From positions 155,260-219,259 of the forward strand of contig CAMQDS010000002.1 of assembly GCA_946999645.1 (NCBI GenBank): DNA of 64,000 bases. Direction: 5' to 3'. Every line of letters starts with the position of its first letter. The stretch's first letter is position 1. This document shows, one piece after another, positions 9,207 through 16,926 of this stretch. The translations under genes and the position numbers were made by a program. The notes under the pieces are model-generated. The model saw nothing but the letters and a program-made list of their open reading frames with translations, did no database searches and had not been told where the DNA came from. Source of the DNA: an uncultured Bacteroidales bacterium (GTDB lineage: Bacteria > Bacteroidota > Bacteroidia > Bacteroidales > UBA932).

Positions 9207-10304
9207 CTATATTTTTCTTACAATATTCCTTATATTATCCTTTTTAATTATTGCCAGTGGTATAATCCAATGTCTAAACCAACCTCGTATAAGTGCCTTA
9301 TCTCCGTATTCCTTTAGATATTTTTCAATGTCCTTTACGTTTAAGATTAAACGCTGTTTTTTGTATTCACTATGAGCTTTTAACACAGACTTGAAAAAAT
9401 CTGTTTTTCCACTTATAAGGTAAACAAGTGCTGATATACCATCTAAAACCATTCTGAGTGTAATCATAAATCTTGCCTTTATAAGTGCATATCTTGCTGA
9501 TTTTATGATAGATGTGCCTTTTCTATATATTTCTAATGAATATGAAAGTGCAAGATTATTTTCCAACATAAGGAGGCAATTCCTATAATTGAGTTTTAGT
9601 TTCCAAGGTGAATTTTTGGGAAGAGTTCCTCCTCCAAGATGCCAAACGGTTGACTGTGGAACAACACAAATGCGATACCCTCTTAATTGCAGTCTCCAAC
9701 AAAGATCAATTTCTTCCATATGGGCAAAAAATCTATTGTCTAATCCTCCAAGCAGATGGAACAATTTGGCTCTTACTACAAGGCATGCACCTGTTGCCCA
9801 AAATACATTCTTTATACTTCCATCGTATTGTCCTGTATCTTTTTCAGTCATTTTAAGAACACGTCCACGACAGAATGGGTAGCCAAACATGTCAATATAT
9901 CCTCCTGCTGCTCCTGCATATTCGAACATATCTCTATTTTGCCAAGAGTGTAGTTTCGGCGCACAGGCTCCACAGTCAGGATTGGTATCCATTAGTTCTA
10001 TCAACGGTTCTAACCAATGCTTTGGCAATTCAATATCGGTATTTAAAAGTACGTAGTATTCAAATCCTTCATTTTTAAGAAGTTCCAGTGACTTATTATA
10101 TCCTCCAGTAAATCCGTAATTTTTATCTAAACATATAAGTCTTACAGAAGGAAAATGCTGTCTGAGAAAAGAAACAGAATCGTCTGTTGAACCATTGTCT
10201 GCCACTATTACTTGAGCATCATTGGCTGATTCAATAACACCGGGAATAAATCTCTCAAGATATTCCCGTGTATTCCAATTTAATATGACAATGGCAGTTT
10301 TCAT
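9207..10304 (-). CDS. Glycosyltransferase family 2, rhamnosyltransferase-like
   Basis: 365 residues. The GT-A fold is clear: VILNWNTREYLERFIPG at the N-terminus, VIVADNGSTDDS (nucleotide-binding Asp), LLNTDIELP (DXD-type motif) and the C-terminal core VFWATGACLVVRA, FFAHMEEIDLCWRLQLRGY and VWHLGGGT, which is the pattern of WbbL/rhamnosyltransferase-like GT2 enzymes acting on cell-surface glycans. The last about 110 residues are basic with a weakly hydrophobic stretch (LDGISALVYLISG) that may associate with the membrane. The donor and acceptor cannot be read from the sequence. It is 5 nt downstream of slyD and 12 nt upstream of trkA, with no other surface-polysaccharide gene nearby. Confidence 0.88.
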   Translation of the reverse strand: MKTAIVILNWNTREYLERFIPGVIESANDAQVIVADNGSTDDSVSFLRQHFPSVRLICLDKNYGFTGGYNKSLELLKNEGFEYYVLLNTDIELPKHWLEPLIELMDTNPDCGACAPKLHSWQNRDMFEYAGAAGGYIDMFGYPFCRGRVLKMTEKDTGQYDGSIKNVFWATGACLVVRAKLFHLLGGLDNRFFAHMEEIDLCWRLQLRGYRICVVPQSTVWHLGGGTLPKNSPWKLKLNYRNCLLMLENNLALSYSLEIYRKGTSIIKSARYALIKARFMITLRMVLDGISALVYLISGKTDFFKSVLKAHSEYKKQRLILNVKDIEKYLKEYGDKALIRGWFRHWIIPLAIIKKDNIRNIVRKI

Positions 10305-10309
10305 CTTTT

Positions 10310-10912
10310 CTACTTATTGTGACAACAACAACCTTCACCTTCTTCATGGTGTCCTTTACCATGGCAGCAGCAACCTTCTCCATCTTTATGGTGATGCTCA
10401 CCATTACCATGGCAGCAACATTCTTTTGGCAAAAATTCTCCATGCAGCCCCTCCTTAAGTTCCTTTTCTGTAGCTTCCCTAATGGATATAATATTCCCTT
10501 TAAAGTGGAGAGTCTTACCTGCCAATGGATGATTAAAATCCATTACTACTATATCCTGTTTAACTTCCTTTACGGTGCCTCTTACAACCATGTCTTCGTT
10601 GTTGAGCATAGGAATGATATTACCTGGTTTAAGCAGTCCTTCTTGAATTTGTCCATCAATCTCGAAACAATTTTTAGGTAATTCTACAAGATGTTCCGGA
10701 TTATATTCACCATATCCGTTTTCAGGAGAAATGAAAAAATCAAATTCTTCACCCTCAGACTTTCCTGCTATTTCTTCCTCAAATTTAGGAAGCAACATTT
10801 TTTCTCCATGTATGTAGTCAAGTGGCTTATCTTTATCTGCCTTATCTATAGTTTGTCCATCAACAATTAATTCATAGGTAAGTACTACCACCATTTTATC
10901 TGAAATTGTCAT
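10310..10912 (-). CDS. slyD: SlyD-type FKBP peptidyl-prolyl isomerase with Cys/His metal-binding tail
   Basis: 200 residues. Residues 1-155 match SlyD: KMVVVLTYELIVDGQTIDKA, PLDYIHGEKMLLPKFEEEIAG, SPENGYGEYNP, then the insert-in-flap chaperone segment and HPLAGKTLHFKG. In SlyD the domain catalyses prolyl isomerisation and chaperones folding. From about residue 160 the tail is extraordinarily metal-binding in character: three CCCH clusters spaced by Gly/His/Glu-rich linkers (HGNGEHHHKDGEG and HGKGHHEEGEG). E. coli SlyD uses a similar tail to store and deliver Ni(II) and bind Zn. No Ni enzyme is seen in the window; the neighbours upstream are the TldD/TldE metalloprotease genes (13 nt gap). Confidence 0.93.
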   Translation of the reverse strand: MTISDKMVVVLTYELIVDGQTIDKADKDKPLDYIHGEKMLLPKFEEEIAGKSEGEEFDFFISPENGYGEYNPEHLVELPKNCFEIDGQIQEGLLKPGNIIPMLNNEDMVVRGTVKEVKQDIVVMDFNHPLAGKTLHFKGNIISIREATEKELKEGLHGEFLPKECCCHGNGEHHHKDGEGCCCHGKGHHEEGEGCCCHNK

Positions 10913-10925
10913 AACTTAAATAATT

Positions 10926-12299
10926 TTATGCACTGAAATCAACGTTTGAAAAAGCGAGTGTTGGAATTTGATTGTTTTTACAGGTCCTATAGTCATTTCC
11001 TACGGCTATCAGATTGTTCCATAATGATATAAAGTTCCCTGTTATTACCATATTTCTTACAGGATGAGTAAGTTTACCATTATTGAAAGCAAAGCCCTCT
11101 ATGCCATATGAAAAGTCTCCTGTAGCAGAATTACTGTTACCGCCATTGAAACCTGTTATCAATATACCATTGTCGCATTTCTTTATTATTGTATCCTTAT
11201 CCAATAAATTAGGAACTTGGCTATCTTTCAAATAAGGCAGCAAGCACGCCCGTGTATAGGATTCTATAGTAGGCGCTATCCCCATTTTACCAGCCATATA
11301 AGTATTAACAAAATACTCTTTAATCTCTCCAGTTTCTATAATAAAACTTTCTTTTGTAGCAACTCCTTCTGAATCAAATAGTCGTGAACCGCTTTTCCCT
11401 TTTTCAAAAGGTTTATCAATCAGATTAAGTCCTTTTGGGAAAATCTTTTTTCCAAGTGAATCCATAAGGAATGAATTATTCTGTTGTAATGAACTGGCAC
11501 TTAAAGCTGAAAGTATAGGACTGACAAGCCTTGCTGCAATTTCATTTTCAACAACCATATTGAACTTACCGCCAGAAATCTCTTTTGCCCCTATTTTAGA
11601 TAGGGCTCGTTTAAGTGCTATGGCACTAATTCCTTCAAAGTTTGTTTTATTGAGAAAAGGAGAAGCATCCCACCAATAACTACTTAACTTATTTTGCTCA
11701 CTATCTTCAATTGTCATTCCGCATCCCAACTCAAACGAACTTTCTATATGTCTACATCTAAGTCCTTGTGAATCTACTATATAACAATCTGAAATAGAGT
11801 CGGAATATTCTATTTCTTCTGAAATCAGTCTGCAGCCTTTTGGAAGTATCTTGTCTGTCTTTCCGAATATAGATGCTTGCTCTACAATACCAAGGCGTTT
11901 GTTCGGAGTTATTTGACTATATGTATCATCATACAATCCAAGTTCAAGTCCTGAAGTTGCATTTTTTGCAACTCTCTGAGGATTAGGTAAAGTGCGAAAC
12001 TTGTCAGGAGTTAAAAGTTGTACTGTCTTGACTGATTTTGCTATAAAATCGTTAAGTGTACTTTCTTCTATTTTATTAGTGGAATATACCCCATATTTCC
12101 CTTCTGAAAAGATATTGAATATCAATTCTCTATCTCCCGAATGTGTTACTTTGTCTAACTCTCCGTTTAGTGTTTTGACCAAGTCAATGAGGCTTTTGCT
12201 CATTGTTACCCTGACTGCTGATGCACCGTGCGACATTGCTGTCGAAATACATTTTTCTGTCAGTTCCATTTCTTTATCTGTAATGCTCCAGGGTATCAT
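10926..12299 (-). CDS. pmbA: PmbA/TldE subunit of the TldD/TldE protease
   Basis: 457 residues, of the TldD/PmbA fold but without the HExxxH zinc site, as expected of the PmbA (TldE) partner. Supporting motifs are GASAVRVTMSKS near the N-terminus, LGLYDDTY, the region KFNMVVENEIAARLVSPILSALSASS, and the C-terminal NSNSATGDFSYGIEGFAFNNGK followed by GNFISLWNNLIAVGND, both typical of PmbA. In other bacteria TldD and TldE form a heterodimer that trims N-terminal leader peptides or unfolded peptides in the cytosol (microcin B17 maturation, CcdA degradation). The ATG at 12299 lies 1 nt after the tldD stop codon, so the two are co-transcribed and probably co-translated. No RiPP precursor is visible nearby. 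Confidence 0.92.
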   Translation of the reverse strand: MIPWSITDKEMELTEKCISTAMSHGASAVRVTMSKSLIDLVKTLNGELDKVTHSGDRELIFNIFSEGKYGVYSTNKIEESTLNDFIAKSVKTVQLLTPDKFRTLPNPQRVAKNATSGLELGLYDDTYSQITPNKRLGIVEQASIFGKTDKILPKGCRLISEEIEYSDSISDCYIVDSQGLRCRHIESSFELGCGMTIEDSEQNKLSSYWWDASPFLNKTNFEGISAIALKRALSKIGAKEISGGKFNMVVENEIAARLVSPILSALSASSLQQNNSFLMDSLGKKIFPKGLNLIDKPFEKGKSGSRLFDSEGVATKESFIIETGEIKEYFVNTYMAGKMGIAPTIESYTRACLLPYLKDSQVPNLLDKDTIIKKCDNGILITGFNGGNSNSATGDFSYGIEGFAFNNGKLTHPVRNMVITGNFISLWNNLIAVGNDYRTCKNNQIPTLAFSNVDFSA

Positions 12300-12300
12300 T

Positions 12301-13740
12301 TCAATTTCCTCCTACTGTAAGATTTTTTACAAGAACCGTCGGTATTCCACAAGATACTGGTACGCTCTGTTCTTTTCCACAAGTCCATGCACCATTATCA
12401 ATTTTTCCATCATTACCTACTGCTACTATGTCAGCTAAAGCCTCAGGACCGTTTCCAATTATGTTTATATCATTTACAGGTTGCGTAAGATGTCCATTTT
12501 CAATCATATAACCGCTTTTTACATAGAATGTGAAATCTCCTTCTCCTATTTTTACTTGGCCGTTTGAAAATTCATCTACAAAAATACCTTTTTTGACTGA
12601 GGATATTATACTTTCAGGGTCTGTGTTACCGCTTTCCATATATGTCGCTCTCATTCTTGGAATAGGGTTATATCTGAAATTTTCCCTTCTTCCATTTCCT
12701 GTAGGCTTAACATTGTAATAATCAGCACTTATCCTATCATATAAGTAAGATGTCAAAATTCCGTTTTCTACCATATATGTACGCTGTCCGGGGACTCCCT
12801 CATCATCGAAATTAAGGGCTCCGCGATTTCCTTTAATGGTGGCATCATCTACTATGCTGATATTTTCGTTGCACACTTTCTTTCCTAACTTTCCTGAAAA
12901 AATAGATTGGTTTCTCATATTAAAATCTGCCTCAAACGCATGTCCCATAGCTTCGTGCAGTAAGATACCAGAAGCCCCGGCACCCATTACTACAGGCATT
13001 TGTCCACCTTTCGCTCTTTTTGCCTCAAATCTATCATCTAGGTTTCTAACTGATTCTGTAGCAAGTTCTTCAAGAAGGTTATCCTGCAACATTTCCGCTC
13101 CCATACGAAAACTTCTGCTTACGTGATTATTTTGTACAGACTTGCCGTTGCTGAATATTACTGATGCTGCAATGGTTCCGAGAGGACGGGTCTCATACTT
13201 CATCTCTCCGAGTGAATTATACATAAGAATATCACTTGTTTGAGATGAAAGCATAGCAATTACTTTGATTATCCTATTGTCCTTTGACCGTATTAGTTCT
13301 TCAAATTTCTTTAGGATTTCTGCAAGTTCTTTATTGTTACAATCCCGCCAATCTTGTAGAATAGGATATCTGTCGGCATTTGGGTTAGGTTTGCCCCTCA
13401 ACGGCTTTGTCTCTTTTGGAACTTTGTTACCCGCTGCGCATCCTTTTGTTATTGTCGCTGCTGCCTTTGCGGCCTCGTTCATTGATTGGAAATCCGTACT
13501 TTCGGAATAAGCATAGCCTGTTTTTGTGCCATTAAGAGTGCGTATGCCCACACCATAGTCCAAATTCATACCTCCTGAAGTCACTTCTCCATCTCTAAGC
13601 AAAAGACTGCTAGATATTGAATTTTCAAAATAAAGATCAGAATAATCACCTCCGCTTTCGGTGGACGTGTGTATTAATTTTTCAAGCACTGTTTCAGTAA
13701 CTCCAAAAATATCTGTATAAAAATTAATCGGTAGGATCAT
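12301..13740 (-). CDS. tldD: TldD metalloprotease subunit
   Basis: 479 residues. The zinc site HEAMGH is at residues 262-267 (LLHEAMGHAFEADF), and the usual C-terminal Cys ligand lies in GAWTCGKEQSVPVS. Other family features are GVGIRTLNGTKTGYAYSE near residues 64-81, the DDEGVPGQRTYMVENGILT block, and GEGDFTFYVKSGYMIENG. TldD is the catalytic partner of the PmbA/TldE gene that follows after 1 nt. The ATG at 13740 overlaps the upstream kinase gene by 17 nt; no later Met is possible before residue 58, and the conserved N-terminal helix is complete from this start, so the overlap appears real. Confidence 0.94.
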   Translation of the reverse strand: MILPINFYTDIFGVTETVLEKLIHTSTESGGDYSDLYFENSISSSLLLRDGEVTSGGMNLDYGVGIRTLNGTKTGYAYSESTDFQSMNEAAKAAATITKGCAAGNKVPKETKPLRGKPNPNADRYPILQDWRDCNNKELAEILKKFEELIRSKDNRIIKVIAMLSSQTSDILMYNSLGEMKYETRPLGTIAASVIFSNGKSVQNNHVSRSFRMGAEMLQDNLLEELATESVRNLDDRFEAKRAKGGQMPVVMGAGASGILLHEAMGHAFEADFNMRNQSIFSGKLGKKVCNENISIVDDATIKGNRGALNFDDEGVPGQRTYMVENGILTSYLYDRISADYYNVKPTGNGRRENFRYNPIPRMRATYMESGNTDPESIISSVKKGIFVDEFSNGQVKIGEGDFTFYVKSGYMIENGHLTQPVNDINIIGNGPEALADIVAVGNDGKIDNGAWTCGKEQSVPVSCGIPTVLVKNLTVGGN

Positions 13741-14350
13741 TTTTAATTAAGGTTTGATATGATTCTCTTGTATATTCAAGAGCTTGTTTTTTTATATCTT
13801 CAAATTTTTTATTGTCGCGTACAACCATATTCTCCCTCCAGCCTTGCGCCACTACTTTGAAAGGGATAGTGGAATTGTCGGCTAAAACCCATCTGTCAGC
13901 GATTTTCATATATAAGTCAAAAAAATAACTCAATCCTACACCGTATCTCCTTCTGATTGTACTTTCTCCAATATTGTGCCCTCCAGATAAAACTCTTGCC
14001 CTTACTCTTTCCACAGCAAGATTAGGAGATTTGAGCCAAAAATATATGATAGTTACAAAATATCCTGCTTCTTGTGCCTCTGTTATGAGTTTACGTAGAC
14101 TCCTTGTTGCTAATGTAGTTTCAATGGCAAAAGTCTTCTTTTGACTTAAAAGGTATCTTATCTTAAGTAGCATAAGACGACTTGCACCTATGGAAGCTTT
14201 CTCTGGATTAAAAGGTGACAAACCCTTTGCAAATTCGTCTGAATTTACAAATTCACTACACTTAAGCAGCTCTGGAAGAACTGCATATGATGCTGTTGTT
14301 TTTCCTGAGCCATTGCATCCGGAAATTATATATAACTTAAATGTTTTCAC
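13724..14350 (-). CDS. Zeta-toxin-like P-loop kinase (COG4185 type)
   Basis: 208 residues. Walker A GCNGSGKTT (residues 11-19), followed by FVNSDEFAKG with D38 in the place of the catalytic/substrate-binding Asp of zeta toxins, then FAIETTLATRS and arginine-rich VERVRARVLSGGHNIGESTIRRRY, which supplies the lid arginines. Zeta kinases phosphorylate UDP-N-acetylglucosamine; COG4185 relatives are widespread and often of unknown substrate. The start overlaps the TIGR02757 gene by 4 nt and the end overlaps tldD by 17 nt, so it is translationally coupled inside a housekeeping operon. No epsilon-type or other small antitoxin gene lies next to it. It may therefore be a small-molecule kinase rather than a toxin; the fold is confident, the function is not. 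Confidence 0.8.
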   Translation of the reverse strand: MKTFKLYIISGCNGSGKTTASYAVLPELLKCSEFVNSDEFAKGLSPFNPEKASIGASRLMLLKIRYLLSQKKTFAIETTLATRSLRKLITEAQEAGYFVTIIYFWLKSPNLAVERVRARVLSGGHNIGESTIRRRYGVGLSYFFDLYMKIADRWVLADNSTIPFKVVAQGWRENMVVRDNKKFEDIKKQALEYTRESYQTLIKNDPTD

Positions 14351-15063
14351 TGTTTGTCAATACCATAACCAAAAAGGGCAAAATCGCCCTTACACGGATC
14401 TCCCGGAAAAATTTTATCAAAGGCTTCAGTAATTTCCATTACTGTCTTCAGATTTTTTTGTTTTCTATTTGTTACTCCCACTTCTACCGCCATTTGATAT
14501 ACATGAATGTCCAAAGGAATTAACAGATCAGCCTGACTACAATCTTTCCACAACCCTAAATCAACCCTGCCATCTCTTCTGACCATCCACCTTCTCATTA
14601 TATTGATTTTTTTATTGGCAGCATTTTTATCTTCCTTCTGTCCGTAAACTTTAGTGCGAAAATCCTCTATACTAAGATGTTGCAAAGAACTTACATTACT
14701 ATATAAGTCTCTTAGTCTTCCGCATATAGATGCTACTTCGCTCCATTTTATTGTCCTATGTATGCTTGTATTATCATTCCTCCAATCTCCTGACATTACA
14801 TAATCATAAGGTTTCCAATTCATCTGATCAAACAATCTTTCACAATCCCTTACAATCATAGCCCGTCTTCCCCATGCAAAATGGGCTGAAAATATTGCGG
14901 CTATCTCAACATCTTGTAGTATATATTGAGAACCTTTCTTATTGCTATTCTTCATAGCATCTACAAAGTGTCGTGGAAATGAAATAGGATCTTCCTGAAA
15001 ATATTTTACATCATTGTAGATTTCAGCCCATTCCAACAACTTTTCTTTTATTTCCTCTGTCAT
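14347..15063 (-). CDS. TIGR02757-family conserved protein of unknown function
   Basis: 238 residues. Matches the Bacteroidota/Spirochaete TIGR02757 (DUF2400) family by the pattern DPISFPRHFVDA, EIAAIFSAHFAWGRRAMI, KKINIMRRWMVRRDGRVDLG, LIPLDIHVYQMA, GVTNRKQ and the C-terminal FPGDPCKGDFALFGYGI. The helical pattern and the end motif resemble DNA glycosylases of the HhH fold, but this is only an impression, and I see no proven function. It lies 6 nt downstream of the POT transporter gene and overlaps the kinase gene by 4 nt (ATGA). Confidence 0.85.
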   Translation of the reverse strand: MTEEIKEKLLEWAEIYNDVKYFQEDPISFPRHFVDAMKNSNKKGSQYILQDVEIAAIFSAHFAWGRRAMIVRDCERLFDQMNWKPYDYVMSGDWRNDNTSIHRTIKWSEVASICGRLRDLYSNVSSLQHLSIEDFRTKVYGQKEDKNAANKKINIMRRWMVRRDGRVDLGLWKDCSQADLLIPLDIHVYQMAVEVGVTNRKQKNLKTVMEITEAFDKIFPGDPCKGDFALFGYGIDKQ

Positions 15064-15069
15064 TAAAAC

Positions 15070-16752
15070 CTATTTTGTGGCTTCTTCCAATTTTTTCATC
15101 AATGCAAACATAACCAAGCCTGCTATAAGACAAAGAGACATCAGTATAGCCCATATAGCTGCCAGTGGCATTTTATCCCACAGCAAAGACGGAATAGAAC
15201 TTAGATAATTTCCTATTGCGGTAGCAGCAAACCAGCCTCCCATCATCATACCCTTTAACTTTGGAGGGGCTACTTTTGATACAAATGATATTCCCATAGG
15301 GGAAAGTAGTAATTCCGCAAATGTAAGAACTAAATAAGTGGACATAAGGGTTGTAACTCCTGATTTAGGTCCTCCTATTATTTGAGGCATTATAAGACCA
15401 AGGGAAGCTAAGGTCATAATCAAAAAACCGCATGCTGCAACAAACATCCCTAATCCTATTTTTCGAGGGGCAGAAGGTTCTTTACCTTTTTTAGCCAATG
15501 CCGCAAAAATAGCCATAGATACAGGGGTCAGTGATACAACATAGAACGGATTAAACTGTTGAAATTCTTGTGGAAGTACATTGATACTCTCAGGAAGGCT
15601 TTTATATATTGCAATAGCTCCACCCCATAATAATAAAGTTACACCTCCAAGAATACCTTTTCCTTTTGCAGATTCTGCTTGAAATGCTCCGAAAAGTGTA
15701 TAAATAGAAACTGCAATCAAGGCTAATGCCCAAATATTAAACCCAATTCTTGGAAGTCCGCTAACACTGTCCGCTGTATAGTCTCTTGCAAATACTGTAA
15801 GTGTGGAACCGTTTTGATGGAATGCCATCCAGAAAAATATAACTACAGCGAATACGAGAAGAAGGGCAACGACACGTGATTTTGTCTGTTTTTTTGACAA
15901 AACTACATCTTGTGATGCCTCACCCTGACCAGAATTGCTTAACTTGGAAGTAAGGACATCAGCATGTTTAAACCATGATTTGCAGCCAAAGTATATAGCC
16001 ATAGATACTATAAGTGAAATACATGCTACGCCAAATCCCATATTATATGCAGTTGACAGTTTTTCTAAATAGACATTGCAAAAGTCTAAAATTGTCTGAC
16101 CATCTGCGATTTGCATACCCATAGATGAAATTATTCCGTTTAGGGTTTCCTCGGCTGCTGTGCAAGATTGTCCTGCTGCTGCAGAATCTATGATTTTATG
16201 TGCAAGTGCAGGAATTTCCCCATTATATAGAAGTCCATATTTACCTAAATACCAATTGGTTATTGCAGTTGCAGCGGATGGTGCAAACATTGCTCCTATA
16301 TTTATTGCCATATAGAAAAGGCTGAAGGCTGAATCTCGCTTAGATGAATATTTAGGGTCGTCATAAAGATTGCCCACCATTACCTGAAGATTGCCTTTGA
16401 ACAATCCAGTGCCTATAGAAACGAGTAGGAGGGCAAGTATCATTAGAGAAAGGCCCAGTACGTTAGCGCCTGTCGGGATTGCTAAACATACATAACCTAT
16501 GAACATAACTGCCACACCTGCAGTAACACATTTTCCAAATCCTATCTTGTCTGCTAAAATTCCTCCAAAAAACGGCATAAAATATACGGCTGCCAGAAAT
16601 ATGGCATAAATCTGTCCGGCAACAGCTGTTGAAAGTCCAAATTTTGCTTGTAAAAACAGCATAAAAATTGCCAACATTGTGTAGTAACCGAATCTTTCTC
16701 CGGTATTTGCGAGAGCAAGTGCAAATAAACCTTTAGGTTGTCCTTTAAACAT
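15070..16752 (-). CDS. POT (proton-dependent oligopeptide transporter) family MFS permease
   Basis: 560 residues with about 12-14 hydrophobic segments. The PTR2/POT signature is present: ANTGERFGYYTMLAIF (residues about 15-30), which contains the E-x-x-E/R-F-x-Y motif for proton coupling, then FGGILADKIGFGK, and FYMAINIGAMFAP in TM5. POT carriers take up di- and tripeptides with protons across the inner membrane. A larger loop around residues 175-235 separates the helix groups. It is the first gene of a nine-gene minus-strand run ending with uup. A -7 element lies 43 nt upstream of the start. Function as a peptide transporter is likely, but some POT members carry other solutes. Confidence 0.92.
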   Translation of the reverse strand: MFKGQPKGLFALALANTGERFGYYTMLAIFMLFLQAKFGLSTAVAGQIYAIFLAAVYFMPFFGGILADKIGFGKCVTAGVAVMFIGYVCLAIPTGANVLGLSLMILALLLVSIGTGLFKGNLQVMVGNLYDDPKYSSKRDSAFSLFYMAINIGAMFAPSAATAITNWYLGKYGLLYNGEIPALAHKIIDSAAAGQSCTAAEETLNGIISSMGMQIADGQTILDFCNVYLEKLSTAYNMGFGVACISLIVSMAIYFGCKSWFKHADVLTSKLSNSGQGEASQDVVLSKKQTKSRVVALLLVFAVVIFFWMAFHQNGSTLTVFARDYTADSVSGLPRIGFNIWALALIAVSIYTLFGAFQAESAKGKGILGGVTLLLWGGAIAIYKSLPESINVLPQEFQQFNPFYVVSLTPVSMAIFAALAKKGKEPSAPRKIGLGMFVAACGFLIMTLASLGLIMPQIIGGPKSGVTTLMSTYLVLTFAELLLSPMGISFVSKVAPPKLKGMMMGGWFAATAIGNYLSSIPSLLWDKMPLAAIWAILMSLCLIAGLVMFALMKKLEEATK

Positions 16753-16795
16753 AATATATTGCTTTATTATTAATATTTAGGGATAATACATTTTA

Positions 16796-16803
16796 CAAAT
16801 ATA
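16796..16803 (-). promoter_or_regulatory. Bacteroidota -7 element for the POT transporter gene
   Basis: On the minus strand the bases read TATATTTG, a perfect TAnnTTTG. With the usual short distance to the start point, the leader to the ATG at 16752 would be about 37 nt. No clear TTG -33 element is visible at the ideal distance. Confidence 0.55.
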
Positions 16804-16879
16804 ATAATTCCCAGCAATAACCATTGACAGCTTATTGTATATCTTAGATAGATGATATAAGATTTATTAGATTAGATAG

Positions 16880-16905
16880 CAAATTTAGATTTCTCTGCAA
16901 ATTTA
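16880..16905 (-). promoter_or_regulatory. Two more minus-strand -7-like elements upstream of the POT gene
   Basis: TAAATTTG occurs twice on the minus strand, at 16880-16887 and 16898-16905, 18 bases apart from start to start. Either could be an additional start point for the nine-gene minus-strand run, or chance in AT-rich DNA. Both lie in the 174 nt divergent gap shared with the lpxL promoter. Confidence 0.3.
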
Positions 16906-16912
16906 AAAATGT

Positions 16913-16920
16913 TATATTTG
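16913..16920 (+). promoter_or_regulatory. -7 element directly in front of the lpxL-type gene
   Basis: A perfect TATATTTG. Only 6 nt separate its last G from the ATG at 16927, so transcription should begin at or within a base or two of the start codon, giving a leaderless mRNA. No obvious -33 TTG is seen. Confidence 0.55.
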
Positions 16921-16926
16921 TGAAGT

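Noticed and set aside
11992..12438. 148-residue open frame on the plus strand across the pmbA/tldD junction
   Set aside because: Antisense to two conserved proteins with full motif sets; no family match and no promoter or start signal.
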